DNA of 64,000 nucleotides from Acidobacteriota bacterium (GCA_029776225.1 JAKOTR010000053.1:186001-250000); one strand, 5' to 3'. Shown: positions 41,280 to 50,943, counted from the first letter of the stretch. Made by a program: numbers and translations. The notes: generated by a model not told the origin, from the letters alone.

Positions 41280-43136
41280 ATGCTTCACGCTAAGGAATCC
41301 GCTTCCGTGCAGGAAGTCCGCGTCAAGGTAGAAAAAGCGTATGCAGCTTTCCTGAAGTACCTCGCCTACGACCAGCAGCGTGTGGACGCGATCGTCGAGG
41401 CCATGGGCGCCGCGGGGCGCGCCAATGCCCGGCGGCTGGCCGAAATGGCGGTCGAGGAAACCGGGTACGGCAACGTTCGCGACAAGATCGTCAAGAACCT
41501 GCTGAACTCCGACCTGCTGCCGCGGTCCATTCGCGGGATGAAGACCGTCGGGCTGCTGCGCGAGATACCCGAGCAGGGCATCGTTGAGTACGGTGTTCCG
41601 GTGGGAGTCGTGGCGGCGGTGCTGCCGACCACGAACCCGACCTCGACGGTCTTCTACAAGACGATCATTTCCCTGAAGGCCGGCAACGCCATTGTGATCA
41701 GCCCGCATCCCCGCGCGGCCAAGTGCACCAAGGCGGCGGCGGACCTGATGTACGAGGCGGCCATCAAAGCGGGCGCGCCGGAGGACATCATCCAGTGCAT
41801 CACGGAGCCGACGATGGAATCCACGCGCGCGCTGATGAGGCACGAGCGCGTCGCGGTGATTCTGGCCACCGGCGGGCACGCGATGGTGAAAGCGGCCTAC
41901 TCGAGCGGCAAGCCGGCTTTCGGCGTCGGCCCGGGCAACGTCGCGGTTTATCTGGAGCGCTCGGCGGATGTGGCCGACGCCGTGGCCAAAGTGGTGGAGG
42001 GCAAAGCGTTCGACTACGGCACGGTGTGCTCGAGCGAACAGGCGCTGGTTGCCGAAGAAGCGCTGAAGCCGGCGATAGTGGCCGAACTCAAGCGGCTGAA
42101 GGCGTTCTTCTGCAATGAGGAGCAGAAGCGCGCGCTCGAAAAAACCCTGCTGAAGGACAACTTCCGGATCAACCCCGAGTGTGTGGGGCAGTCCCCCACT
42201 CGCATCGCCGAAATGGCGGGCTTCAGGGTGCCGGAGGACACTTCGATCATCGTGGTCGAGCTCCAGGGCGTGGGGAAGGAACATCCGCTCTCGGTGGAAA
42301 AGCTCTCGCCGGTGCTGGCCCTGTATTTCGTCCGCGATCATGCCGCCGCCCTGGACACCTGCGAGGCGCTGACGCGCTTCGGAGGGCTGGGCCATACCTG
42401 CGTGATCCACTCCAAAGACGAAGCCCGGATCCGCGAATTCGCCGAGCGCATGCCGGCAATGCGCGTGCTCGTCAACACGGCTTCGCCTCCCGGTTCGACC
42501 GGCATCACTACTCTCCTGCAGCCTTCGATGACGCTTGGCTGCGGCGCCATGGGCGGCAACGTCACCGGCGACAACGTCGGTCCGCTGCACCTGATCAACA
42601 TCAAGCGCCTGGCTTACCAGGTGCGCACGGCTGAGGAGGCCCTGCCGATCCCCGCCGAGTACAAAGATCTGGAAGCGAAGCCTGCACCGCTTCCGGCTGC
42701 GGCGGCGCCCGTCTCCAGCGGCATCGACCGCCAGGCGATTGCGGCGGCTGTGGAAAGATACCTGGCTGAGCGCGGCATCCGGACGGCGCCGGTGAACACG
42801 GTTGACGCCGCCACTGTGGCCGCTCAGGTCGTGGATCGCTTCTTAAGCAAAAAGCGGGTTGCACCGCCCCCGGTCTGCCCTTGCGCGCAAGGCCCTGGCG
42901 CGTGCCAGATTGCAGCTCCGAAACCCGCGCCGGCCCCGGCGCCGGAACAACCGGCCGCTCCGCCTCCGCTGCCGCCCGCGCCGGAGATCGTGATTGCGGA
43001 TTTCGTCTGCGAGAACGACGTCCGGGAGGCGATCGCAGCCAAGAAAAAGATTTACATCGGCCCGAAAACGATTGTGACTCCGTCCGCTCGTGACTTGGGC
43101 ACGCAACATGATATCCTCGTGTTGGCAAAACGTTAA
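41280..43136 (+). CDS. CoA-acylating aldehyde dehydrogenase with microcompartment-targeting C-terminal extension
   Basis: A 618-residue protein; the core family is about 460. Residues 1-455 form the CoA-acylating aldehyde dehydrogenase: PTTNPTSTVFYKTIISLKAGNAIVISPHP, GVGPGNVAVYLE and the catalytic Cys250 in FDYGTVCSSEQALV, the SSEQ wording of AdhE/SucD/CutF-like enzymes rather than PduP. It oxidises an aldehyde to acyl-CoA with NAD. The extension holds two amphipathic helices (about 481-498 and 505-523) like encapsulation peptides, a Cys cluster (CPCAQGPGAC near 549), a Pro/Ala linker and a terminal motif KKIYIGPKTIVTPSARDLG that recalls the ITPxAR region of EutQ-type proteins. It is probably enclosed in the shell. 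Confidence 0.93.
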   Translation: MLHAKESASVQEVRVKVEKAYAAFLKYLAYDQQRVDAIVEAMGAAGRANARRLAEMAVEETGYGNVRDKIVKNLLNSDLLPRSIRGMKTVGLLREIPEQGIVEYGVPVGVVAAVLPTTNPTSTVFYKTIISLKAGNAIVISPHPRAAKCTKAAADLMYEAAIKAGAPEDIIQCITEPTMESTRALMRHERVAVILATGGHAMVKAAYSSGKPAFGVGPGNVAVYLERSADVADAVAKVVEGKAFDYGTVCSSEQALVAEEALKPAIVAELKRLKAFFCNEEQKRALEKTLLKDNFRINPECVGQSPTRIAEMAGFRVPEDTSIIVVELQGVGKEHPLSVEKLSPVLALYFVRDHAAALDTCEALTRFGGLGHTCVIHSKDEARIREFAERMPAMRVLVNTASPPGSTGITTLLQPSMTLGCGAMGGNVTGDNVGPLHLINIKRLAYQVRTAEEALPIPAEYKDLEAKPAPLPAAAAPVSSGIDRQAIAAAVERYLAERGIRTAPVNTVDAATVAAQVVDRFLSKKRVAPPPVCPCAQGPGACQIAAPKPAPAPAPEQPAAPPPLPPAPEIVIADFVCENDVREAIAAKKKIYIGPKTIVTPSARDLGTQHDILVLAKR

Positions 43137-43625
43137 ATGAGCCTCAACCTCGACGAGCTAAAAACCGAAGTTCTGCGGCACCTGGAGAAGGAGGGATTCG
43201 TTGTCTTCCATGGCTACTCGCGGCTGGCCGACACGGATTCCTTTGTGGCCTGGGACACGGAGCGGCACCCTTCCTATCAGAAATTCCTCGAAGCGGCGAA
43301 GAAAGCCGGAGTCGCGCTGATCGTTTATCACCATCGTGAATTCACTCAGGCGCACGTGGACGAAGCAGCCGAACGGCTGGAAGGGTGCGACTTCAGCGTG
43401 GAAGAGCAGCGCGCCATGGAGCGCAAGCTCCGCGAACTGCGCGAATATGAGGGCTTCACCTGCGCGCTCGAACTATCTTTCGATCTGAACGGACGGGTTT
43501 ACCTTTTCAATCTCCGCGCCGAGTGGTACGAGGACTATCTCGACCTGCTGGAAGAGATGGACGCCGCGATGACGGACGAGGAAGACGACGACGAGCCGAT
43601 GGGCGGTTACTACTCGAGGAACTAG
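43137..43625 (+). CDS. Small acidic protein of unknown function
   Basis: A 162-residue protein whose ATG follows the aldehyde dehydrogenase stop with no gap. It is rich in Glu, Asp and aromatic residues, with alternating helix (NLDELKTEVLRHLEKEGFVVFHG) and strands (GVALIVYHHREFTQAHVDEA, FTCALELSFDLNGRVYLFNLRAEWYEDYLDLLEEM), and ends in an acidic run (TDEEDDDEP). There is no signal peptide or membrane helix. No family was recognised. Tight spacing on both sides (recJ begins nine bases after its stop) places it in one transcript from the shell gene to recJ, but its link to the microcompartment is not proven. Confidence 0.72.
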   Translation: MSLNLDELKTEVLRHLEKEGFVVFHGYSRLADTDSFVAWDTERHPSYQKFLEAAKKAGVALIVYHHREFTQAHVDEAAERLEGCDFSVEEQRAMERKLRELREYEGFTCALELSFDLNGRVYLFNLRAEWYEDYLDLLEEMDAAMTDEEDDDEPMGGYYSRN

Positions 43626-43634
43626 CGCCCGCCC

Positions 43635-45377
43635 ATGGACCGACCGGCGCGCTGGCTGATCCCCAAAATTGATTCGGATCGCGCCGGGCGGCTCGCCGCT
43701 TCCCTGGGTATCTCGCCGGTCGCTGCGCGTGTGCTGGCCGTTCGCGGATACGACGACCCGGACGCCGCGCGGCGGTTCCTGAATCCTTCCCTCGACGATC
43801 TGCACGATCCGTACCTGATGCTGGGCATGAGCGCCGCCGTCGAGCGCTTGCGGAGCGCCATCGACAAGCGCGAAAGGATCCTGCTCTACGGCGATTACGA
43901 CGTGGACGGCACGATTTCGGTCGTCATCCTGAAGAAAGCGATCGAGCTGGCGGGCGGCGCCGCCGAGCATTACATCCCTAACCGGCTCCGCGACGGCTAC
44001 GGCGTGCACCCGGAGGTCATCGAGACAGCGGCGGCCGCCGGCACAAAGCTCATTGTCAGCGTGGATACGGGCATTCGCGCGGCGGAAGCCGTGTGCCGCG
44101 CGCGTTCGCTTGGAATCGACGTGATCGTGACCGACCACCACCTGCCCGACCGCAACATTCCGCCCGCGCTCGCTGTGCTGAACCCGAACCAGCCCGGCTG
44201 CGGCTACCCGGAAAAGAACCTTTGCGGCGCGGGGGTGGCGTTCAAGCTCGTGCAGGCGTTGCTGGCAACGCTCGGCTGGCCGGAGGCGAAACTGCGGCGG
44301 TTCACCGAATCGTTCCTCAAGCTGGTGGCGATCGGAACGGTGGCCGACGTCGTGCCGCTGACGGGCGAAAACCGGATCATCGTGAAAAAGGGGCTGGAGG
44401 GGCTGCAATCCGTGCGCAACCCAGGGCTTGCCGCGCTGCTTTCCGTCGCCGGTTTCGAGCCGGGAGAGGCGCCCTCCGCGGTACAGGTGGCTTTCCGGAT
44501 CGCGCCGCGCATGAACGCCGCCGGCCGCATGGCGGACGCCAACGACATCGTGAACCTGCTGCTCACAGACGATCCCGTGCACGCCCGCGAGCTGGCCGAG
44601 CGCCTGCATAGCCTGAATCGTGAGCGGCAGGAAACCGAGAACGCCATCGTGCGGGAGATCCTGGATGAGTGCCTGGCGCAGCCGGTCACCGAGGCGCAGG
44701 CCGCGCTGGTGTTCTGCGGCCGCGACTGGCATCGCGGCGTGGTGGGCATCGTCGCCAGCCGCATCGTCGAGAAATTTCACCGTCCGGTGTTCGTGCTGAG
44801 CGAAGATCCCGAAGAGGGCGTCGCCCAGGGATCCGGCCGCAGCATCCCGAACTTCCATCTTCTGGAGGCGCTGGAATCCATGCCGGAGCTGTTCCTCCGC
44901 TACGGCGGGCACAGGCAGGCCGCCGGGCTCTCTCTGGCCGCGGACCGCGTGGACGAGTTCCGCCAGCGGCTGAACGCCTACGCCGCCGCGCGGCTGACGC
45001 CGGAGGATTTTCGCCCCGAGATCGAAATCGATTCTTTGCTCCGGCTGGAAGAAATCAGCGAGCGGGCGGTGGAGAACGTGCTGGCGATGGCGCCGTTCGG
45101 CTGCGGCAATCCGGCGCCGGTGTTCGCCGTGCTGGATGCCGAAGTCGCTGCTCCGCCCTGCGTGATGAAGGAGAAGCACCTCCGCCTGGTTCTTCGCCAG
45201 AACAACCACTCGCTGGTGTTGAAAGCCTGGAACTTCGCCGGGCGTCTGGGCGAATTGTCTCAGGGCGCGCGCGTGGACGCCGCGCTGGTGTTTGAAAGAG
45301 ACGATTACTCGGCAAGCCGCGGTTTCCCCGGCTGGTGCGCGGTGCTGCGCGACGTGCGCGCGGCCGGGGCTGTATAA
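43635..45377 (+). CDS. recJ: Single-stranded-DNA-specific exonuclease RecJ
   Basis: A 580-residue RecJ, the usual length. The DHH phosphoesterase domain shows LLYGDYDVDGTISVVIL (motif I near 79-87), VSVDTGIRAAEAVCRARSLGIDVIVTDHHLP (DHH motif), NPNQPGCGYPEKNLCGAGVAFKL and VAFRIAPRMNAAGRMADAN. The DHHA1 domain follows, with GRDWHRGVVGIVASRI and RYGGHRQAAGLSL (GGH motif). It degrades single-stranded DNA 5' to 3' in recombination and repair and needs Mn or Mg. Confidence 0.96.
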   Translation: MDRPARWLIPKIDSDRAGRLAASLGISPVAARVLAVRGYDDPDAARRFLNPSLDDLHDPYLMLGMSAAVERLRSAIDKRERILLYGDYDVDGTISVVILKKAIELAGGAAEHYIPNRLRDGYGVHPEVIETAAAAGTKLIVSVDTGIRAAEAVCRARSLGIDVIVTDHHLPDRNIPPALAVLNPNQPGCGYPEKNLCGAGVAFKLVQALLATLGWPEAKLRRFTESFLKLVAIGTVADVVPLTGENRIIVKKGLEGLQSVRNPGLAALLSVAGFEPGEAPSAVQVAFRIAPRMNAAGRMADANDIVNLLLTDDPVHARELAERLHSLNRERQETENAIVREILDECLAQPVTEAQAALVFCGRDWHRGVVGIVASRIVEKFHRPVFVLSEDPEEGVAQGSGRSIPNFHLLEALESMPELFLRYGGHRQAAGLSLAADRVDEFRQRLNAYAAARLTPEDFRPEIEIDSLLRLEEISERAVENVLAMAPFGCGNPAPVFAVLDAEVAAPPCVMKEKHLRLVLRQNNHSLVLKAWNFAGRLGELSQGARVDAALVFERDDYSASRGFPGWCAVLRDVRAAGAV

Positions 45378-45378
45378 T
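45373..45378 (+). promoter_or_regulatory. -10 element (TATAAT) before the symporter gene
   Basis: A perfect TATAAT inside the 3' end of recJ ends six bases before the GTG at 45385, so transcription would start at or next to the start codon. No Shine-Dalgarno sequence is visible. Confidence 0.45.
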
Positions 45379-45384
45379 TTCCAG

Positions 45385-47139
45385 GTGCAACTCACCGCGC
45401 TCGACTGGGCGATAGTCGGCCTTTATTTCCTCTTCAGCCTGGCGATCGGCTGGTACTACAAGGCCCGCGCGGAGAAGAGTATCGGCGAATTCTTTCTCTC
45501 GGGCCGCAATGTTCCGTGGTGGCTGGCCGGCACCTCGATGGTGGCCACTACGTTCGCCGCGGATACGCCGCTGGCGGTCACCGGCCTGGTCGCGCGCGGC
45601 GGCATCGCAGGCAACTGGCTGTGGTGGAACTTCATCGCGGGCGGCGTGCTCACGGTGTTTTTCTATGCCCGGCTGTGGCGCCGCGCTGGCGTAATGACCG
45701 ACGTCGAGTTCGCCGAGATCCGGTACTCGGGCGCGCCCGCGGCTTTCCTGCGCGGGTTTCGCGCCGTGTATCTCGGCATTCCGATCAACTGCATCGTACT
45801 CGGCTGGGTGAACCTGGCGATGGTGAAGATCCTGATGCTGATTCTCGGCATCACCAAGCTTCAGGCGCTGGCGGTCGTGCTCGGCATGATCGCTGTCACG
45901 TCGCTGATATCTACCCTGGCGGGCTTGTGGGGCGTGCTGGTCACAGACCTCTTCCAGTTCGCCATCGCGATGGGCATGGCGATCGTGCTGGCGGTGTTCG
46001 CGGTGGGCACCGTGGGCGGCATCGGCGGCATGAAGGCGAAGCTGATCGAAAGCGGGCAGGGCGCGGCGCTCAACTTCGTGCCGGACCTCGATTCCGCCTG
46101 GATGCCGATGATCACCTTCCTCGTTTACATCGGAATGAACTGGTGGGCGGCGTGGTATCCGGGCGCCGAACCGGGCGGCGGCGGGTACGTGGCGCAGCGG
46201 ATGTTTTCCGCGAAAGACGAAAAGCATTCGCTGCTCGCGACGCTGTGGTTCAACATCGCTCACTACGCAATTCGCCCGTGGCCGTGGATTCTGGTCGGGT
46301 TGGTGTCGCTGATCCTTTACCCCGGCTTACAGGACCCGGAAACCGGCTACATTCTCGTCATGATGAACCAGTTGCCGGCATCGCTGCTCGGCCTGATGAT
46401 CGCCGCATTCGCAGCGGCGTACATGTCTACCGTCGCCACACAGCTCAACTGGGGCGCCAGCTACCTCATCAACGATTTCTACAAGCGCTTCATCAAGAAA
46501 GATGCCGGCGAGCGGCACTACGTGCGCGCATCGCAGCTCGCCACGGTGCTGATCACAATTCTTTCGGCGCTGGTGACGTTCTACCTGGATTCCATCGCGG
46601 GCGCCTGGAAGCTACTGCTTGTCACCGGCGCGGGCACGGGACTGGTCTTGCTTCTGCGCTGGTACTGGTGGCGGATCAATGCCTGGAGCGAGGTCAGTTC
46701 GATGGTTTCCGCGTTCATCGTTTCCATTGCCCTGCAAACCGCCGGCGGTCTGGATAGCGACGCGCCGCGCGATTTCGCCTGGATCATGATCGTGACCATC
46801 TCTATCACCACCGCGGTCTGGCTTGCGGTGACTTTTCTCACGCGGCCCGAAAACATGGACACGCTGGTGAGCTTCTACCGGCGCACGCGGCCGTCGGTGA
46901 ACGGCTGGCGACCCGTGGCCGCTCTTTGTCCCGATGTGAAGCCTTCGGGCGAGGGTTGGAGAGATTTCCTCGACTGGATCTGCGGCGCGTTGCTGATCTA
47001 CGGCTGGCTGTTCGGGGTCGGCAAACTGCTGCTCGGCGAAACCCTCACTGGCGCGGCGCTGACCGGCGCCGGAACGCTTGCGGGCGCGGTGATCTATTGG
47101 GATCTTTCGCGAAGGGGCTGGAAGACCGTTGCTGAATAG
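45385..47139 (+). CDS. Sodium/solute symporter (SSS family)
   Basis: A 584-residue membrane protein with about 13-14 hydrophobic segments. The GTG at 45385 starts LTALDWAIVGLYFLFSLAIGWYYKARAEKSIGEFFLSGR, the typical SSS entry, followed by WWLAGTSMVATTFAADTPLAVTGL and the Na-site region AAFAAAYMSTVATQLNWGASYLINDFY. These carriers import sugars, amino acids or other solutes with sodium. Its position just before a large glycosidase-like secreted protein suggests a sugar or sugar-acid substrate. The substrate cannot be read from sequence. Confidence 0.92.
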   Translation: MQLTALDWAIVGLYFLFSLAIGWYYKARAEKSIGEFFLSGRNVPWWLAGTSMVATTFAADTPLAVTGLVARGGIAGNWLWWNFIAGGVLTVFFYARLWRRAGVMTDVEFAEIRYSGAPAAFLRGFRAVYLGIPINCIVLGWVNLAMVKILMLILGITKLQALAVVLGMIAVTSLISTLAGLWGVLVTDLFQFAIAMGMAIVLAVFAVGTVGGIGGMKAKLIESGQGAALNFVPDLDSAWMPMITFLVYIGMNWWAAWYPGAEPGGGGYVAQRMFSAKDEKHSLLATLWFNIAHYAIRPWPWILVGLVSLILYPGLQDPETGYILVMMNQLPASLLGLMIAAFAAAYMSTVATQLNWGASYLINDFYKRFIKKDAGERHYVRASQLATVLITILSALVTFYLDSIAGAWKLLLVTGAGTGLVLLLRWYWWRINAWSEVSSMVSAFIVSIALQTAGGLDSDAPRDFAWIMIVTISITTAVWLAVTFLTRPENMDTLVSFYRRTRPSVNGWRPVAALCPDVKPSGEGWRDFLDWICGALLIYGWLFGVGKLLLGETLTGAALTGAGTLAGAVIYWDLSRRGWKTVAE

Positions 47140-49897
47140 AAGCGTCGTTCTCCTCGCCGCGCTCGCGGTGCATGCAGCGGCCGGACCGGTCGAGTTCGGA
47201 ATGGCGGAAGTGGAACGCGCGATCGCCGCCCGCGGGCTGAAACCCAATGCCATCCGCTTCAAGACGGAAATCGGCCCCGGCGCGCCGGAATCGTTCCGCA
47301 TCGCTCCAGGTCTGATTTCAGGAAGCGACCTCCGGGGACTGATGTACGGCCTGCTCGAAGCGGCCGAACAGATCCGTGAAACCGGCCGCCTCGTGGCAGC
47401 CGCGGGCAAGCCCGCAACGCCGATCCGCGGCATCCGGTATTTCCTTCACAACCGCGATCTCGAAAGCGGTTGGTATTACTCGCGCGAGTACTGGAAGGAT
47501 TTCTTCGCCATGCTCGCGCGAAACCGGTTCAACCGGTTCAATCTCGTCTTCGCGCACCAGACGGATTACCTCGCGCCGCCGTATCCCTACTGGGTCGCGG
47601 TGGACGGCTTCCCGCAGGTGCGCGTGCCGGGCCTCTCCACTGCGGAGCGCGAGCGCAACCTGGAAATGCTGCGCTACATCTCGCAGACCGCAGCCGACCA
47701 CGGCATCGATTTCACCCTCGGCATCTGGGAGCACAACGTCCAGCGGTGGATGAAACCCACGGTAGAAGGGCTGACGCCGGAAAACATCGGGCCGTACAGC
47801 TACGCGGCGCTGAAGAAGGTACTGGCTGAGTGCCCGGCGATTCGCAGTGTGCAATTGCGCACCAATGAGGAATCCGGCATCCCCAACAACCAGCAAGTGG
47901 AGTTCTACCGCGATTACATATTCCGCGCTATCCGCGAAGCCGGGCGGCGCGTCACGCTCGACTTGCGCGCCTGGCTGCTGGCCGGAAAAATGCTCGAAGC
48001 CGCCACGGCGGCGGGAGTCCCTCTGCGCGTTTCTTCGAAGTACTGGGCTGAGGATCTGTGCCGCCCGTACCAGCCCGCCGAAACGTTCCCCAATTACAGC
48101 TACATGAACCTGCTCGAAAAACCGCGCCCCTACGACTTCTTCTGGGAAGTCTGGGCACTCGGTTCGCACAGGCTGCTGCTGTGGGGCGACCCGGACTTCG
48201 TGCGCCGCGCCGTGCCCACGTTCACGCTCTCCGGTTCGGCCGGGTTTGAGATCGATCCTCCGCTGGCGCAAAAGGGTTTCGGGAACCGTCCGGGGAACTG
48301 GGGCATCTTCACGGAAGCGGAGAAACACCGTGCGTTCTGGCGTTGGGAATTCGAGCGCTACTGGATGTTTTATCTGCTCTGGGGACGGCTGAGCTACGAC
48401 ACCAAAACGCCTGAGAGGGTCTGGATGTCGGAGTTGAGACGGCGGTTCGGCGAGGCGGCGCCGGATGTGCTTGCGGCGTACCAGGCGGCCAGCGCCGTGA
48501 TCGGCGAGATCGTGGCCGCGCACATGGCCGACCCCAATATGTACATCTGGCCGGAGATCAACCCCGGCGGTCTGCTGGACGCCTACAAGGACGTGAAGCC
48601 GAGCGACTGGCGGTTCGTCGCCTCGATTCCGGAAACCGTGCGCAACCGGCTGAAAGGCATCGCATCCGCGAAGCAGACCCCGCAGCAAACCGCTGAAATC
48701 CTGCGCGCCCTCGCCGGGAAGATCGAAGCCGCGGTCGCGAAGGTGCGGACAAAGATACCAGAAGGCCACCGCGAATGGCAATCGACGGAGCCGGACTTCA
48801 CAGTGCTCGCCCTGCTCGCACGCTATCACGCGCACAAGCAGATTGCCGCGTGCGAGACCGCGTGGTTTGACGAAACCGGCGACGCCGAGGCCCTGGTGAC
48901 CGCGCGGCGCGAGATCACCGCCGCCATACCGGTGTGGGAAAAGCTCGCCGAGTTCACGAGCGGCCTGTATCCCGAACAGATGGCCTTCGGCCCCGACGAC
49001 ATCGGGCACTGGAAGGACAAGCTGCCGTACGTGCGGCACGATCTCAAGCTGATCGAGGAACGCCGGAAGGTGCTCGAACAGTTCGGGCGTTTCGACTTCG
49101 CTTTCGACTTCGGCGGACCGGTGCGGCAGCCGGGCGCCAGCTACAGGCAGGATCCGTTCGTAGTCCGCAACACAGTGGCGCCGCGGTTCACCGCCGTCGA
49201 CCCGGAGACGAAGTACACGCAAGAGGCCGGCTATGGTTTTGTCAGCGACGGCGAGCGGCGCGCGCAGGCGCTTCCCTTGACGCCGTACCTCGAAGTGCGG
49301 GCCGTCGCCCGGAATCCAAAGGCGCTTCCGGAGAACGTGCTGTATGGCGATGCGATCCACGGGCGCGGCGCGCAGACGTTTCGCGTACGCGCGCCCGCCG
49401 GAACGTATACCGTCTTCTTCCTCCACCCAGACGGTACGGCGCTGCCTCAGAAACTGGAGGCGAAGGACGGCTATCTGGACGTGGTGTTCCCCGAGGGCGA
49501 ATGGACTGTGAGCGGCCTGGTTATCAAGGGGCCGCGCTCACAGGGACCGCTGCCGCTGCGCCGCGAGCCAAAGCGCGTGAGCCGTCCCACCATCCAGCAC
49601 CTTCCACCCAAGACCGCCGTAGCCGGCAAGCCGCTGCCGCTCACGGTGAGCATCACGCCGGCCACTTCCGTGAAAGCAGTGAGGCTGCACTACCGCCCCC
49701 TCAACCAGCTCGCCGAATTTAAGACCATCGAGAACAAAGGGGCCAAAGGCGCCTTCACCATACCCGCTCAAGACATCTCCGGCCGTTGGGACCTGATGTA
49801 CTACTTCGAAGTTCTCAGCACGGAAAACGGCGGGTGGTTCCACCCCGATCCGGCCGCCGCGACGCCTTATTACGTAGTGACCACCGCCGCGAAATAG
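47129..49897 (+). CDS. Large secreted glycosidase-like protein (GH20/GH67-type N-terminal fold)
   Basis: A 922-residue protein. A TTG start at 47129 overlaps the end of the symporter gene; no better start gives the signal peptide (NRSVVLLAALAVHAAAGP). LISGSDLRGLMYGLLEAAEQI is the N-terminal alpha/beta domain common to GH20/GH67-like enzymes. A TIM-barrel-like part follows (PIRGIRYFLHNRDLESGWYYS, HGIDFTLGIWEHNVQRW), then long helical and beta-sandwich regions. It probably acts on complex plant or microbial glycans outside the cell. No catalytic acid pair could be fixed with certainty, so the reaction is left open. Confidence 0.75.
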   Translation: MLNRSVVLLAALAVHAAAGPVEFGMAEVERAIAARGLKPNAIRFKTEIGPGAPESFRIAPGLISGSDLRGLMYGLLEAAEQIRETGRLVAAAGKPATPIRGIRYFLHNRDLESGWYYSREYWKDFFAMLARNRFNRFNLVFAHQTDYLAPPYPYWVAVDGFPQVRVPGLSTAERERNLEMLRYISQTAADHGIDFTLGIWEHNVQRWMKPTVEGLTPENIGPYSYAALKKVLAECPAIRSVQLRTNEESGIPNNQQVEFYRDYIFRAIREAGRRVTLDLRAWLLAGKMLEAATAAGVPLRVSSKYWAEDLCRPYQPAETFPNYSYMNLLEKPRPYDFFWEVWALGSHRLLLWGDPDFVRRAVPTFTLSGSAGFEIDPPLAQKGFGNRPGNWGIFTEAEKHRAFWRWEFERYWMFYLLWGRLSYDTKTPERVWMSELRRRFGEAAPDVLAAYQAASAVIGEIVAAHMADPNMYIWPEINPGGLLDAYKDVKPSDWRFVASIPETVRNRLKGIASAKQTPQQTAEILRALAGKIEAAVAKVRTKIPEGHREWQSTEPDFTVLALLARYHAHKQIAACETAWFDETGDAEALVTARREITAAIPVWEKLAEFTSGLYPEQMAFGPDDIGHWKDKLPYVRHDLKLIEERRKVLEQFGRFDFAFDFGGPVRQPGASYRQDPFVVRNTVAPRFTAVDPETKYTQEAGYGFVSDGERRAQALPLTPYLEVRAVARNPKALPENVLYGDAIHGRGAQTFRVRAPAGTYTVFFLHPDGTALPQKLEAKDGYLDVVFPEGEWTVSGLVIKGPRSQGPLPLRREPKRVSRPTIQHLPPKTAVAGKPLPLTVSITPATSVKAVRLHYRPLNQLAEFKTIENKGAKGAFTIPAQDISGRWDLMYYFEVLSTENGGWFHPDPAAATPYYVVTTAAK

Positions 49898-49911
49898 CGC
49901 GGCAATCCGTC

Positions 49912-50886
49912 TTACAGATGCTGCCGCAAAAAGGCCACGATTTCCCCGCGCATCTCGGGGAGTTCCTCGTGGCCGCAATCGTAGCGCAATAGCTTCCAGT
50001 TTTCGGGTTTGCCCGCGGCGGCGTAAACCTGCTTCAGTTCGCGGTCGATGCGGTCCAGGCCGGCGGGCGGCGTCAGCGGGTCGCGGTCTCCCGCAACAGC
50101 GATGTGCGCGCGCGGCGCGATCAGCGCGTTGATCTGTGCCGTAGTGAAATACTTGAGCAGCGAGGGGACGTAGTAGTAGATGCCGTGCCCTCTGAGGCCC
50201 TTGGTGGCGATCAACGCGTCGAAGTCCGTCAGGCAGCAGATATCGGCGCAGACCTTGAACCGGGTGTCGAGGGCCGCCACCCACCAGGCCATCGTGCTTC
50301 CCATGGACATCCCGAGCGTGGCCAGCCGCGAGCCGTCCACCTCGGGCCGCGTCAGCAGGTAATCCGTCGCCCGCAGCGAATCGTACACCATCATGCCCCA
50401 CAGCACCTGGCCCCGCCAGAGCATGAGCTTGAACAGGTCCATTTCGCTGATGGTGGAACGCTCGCCGAACATCCAGCAATCGATGCATAGCGCCGAGTAG
50501 CCGAGTTCGGTGATCGCGTCCGCCCAGGACGGAAGATTTTTCTTCGGCCGCAGCAGCTCGTCCTTGCCCAGCTTGTACTCGCCATTGTGCCAGTGGTTGA
50601 AGAGAACGGCTGGCGCCTTGCCTTGCAGCGAGTGCGGCTTGATGAAATACGCCGGCACAGGCTCGATGCCGTTGAGATCGAGGACCAGTTTTTCCAAAAC
50701 GAAGTTCGGGCGCTTCTCGACGGACACCGTGCGGGCGTAAATCGGCCGGTCTCGCGGCGGAAGGTCCCCCAACAGACCATAGAGTTGGCGGCGGCGCGCC
50801 TCGGCAGTATCGGCAGGGGTACCCTTCTGTGCCAGCATAAACAGTCCTCCTACACCAGCGGATTTGATCAGCCTGCGGCGGTTCAT
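49912..50886 (-). CDS. Tat-exported alpha/beta hydrolase (acetyl-xylan-esterase-like)
   Basis: A 324-residue protein. The ATG at 50886 has AGGAGA upstream and opens a Tat-type signal ([19 protein letters not shown]). The hydrolase core follows: [20 protein letters not shown], the nucleophile elbow LGMSMGST (near 185), [12 protein letters not shown] (Asp) and a late [11 protein letters not shown] (His). This is the dienelactone-hydrolase/acetyl-esterase type. It probably removes ester groups from polysaccharides outside the membrane. It is convergent with the glycosidase-like gene, which fits a polysaccharide role but does not prove it. Confidence 0.85.
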   Translation of the reverse strand: MNRRRLIKSAGVGGLFMLAQKGTPADTAEARRRQLYGLLGDLPPRDRPIYARTVSVEKRPNFVLEKLVLDLNGIEPVPAYFIKPHSLQGKAPAVLFNHWHNGEYKLGKDELLRPKKNLPSWADAITELGYSALCIDCWMFGERSTISEMDLFKLMLWRGQVLWGMMVYDSLRATDYLLTRPEVDGSRLATLGMSMGSTMAWWVAALDTRFKVCADICCLTDFDALIATKGLRGHGIYYYVPSLLKYFTTAQINALIAPRAHIAVAGDRDPLTPPAGLDRIDRELKQVYAAAGKPENWKLLRYDCGHEELPEMRGEIVAFLRQHL

Positions 50887-50937
50887 TCGTCGTTTCTCCT
50901 CGCCTTCAAAAGTGTACACGGACTGAAGCCCCGCAGG

Positions 50938-50943
50938 TATAAT
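50938..50943 (+). promoter_or_regulatory. -10 element before the STAS gene
   Basis: TATAAT at 50938-50943 precedes a leader of about 28 nt that holds GGAAGG, a normal ribosome binding site for the ATG at 50978. Confidence 0.45.

Noticed and set aside
43473-45395. A 640-residue open frame opposite recJ
   Set aside because: recJ on the plus strand carries all family motifs; the opposite frame is low-complexity His/Arg/Gln-rich translation.
47318-49426. A 702-residue open frame opposite the large glycosidase-like gene
   Set aside because: Antisense shadow with biased composition, no signal peptide and no ribosome binding site; the plus-strand gene has a signal peptide and coherent domains.
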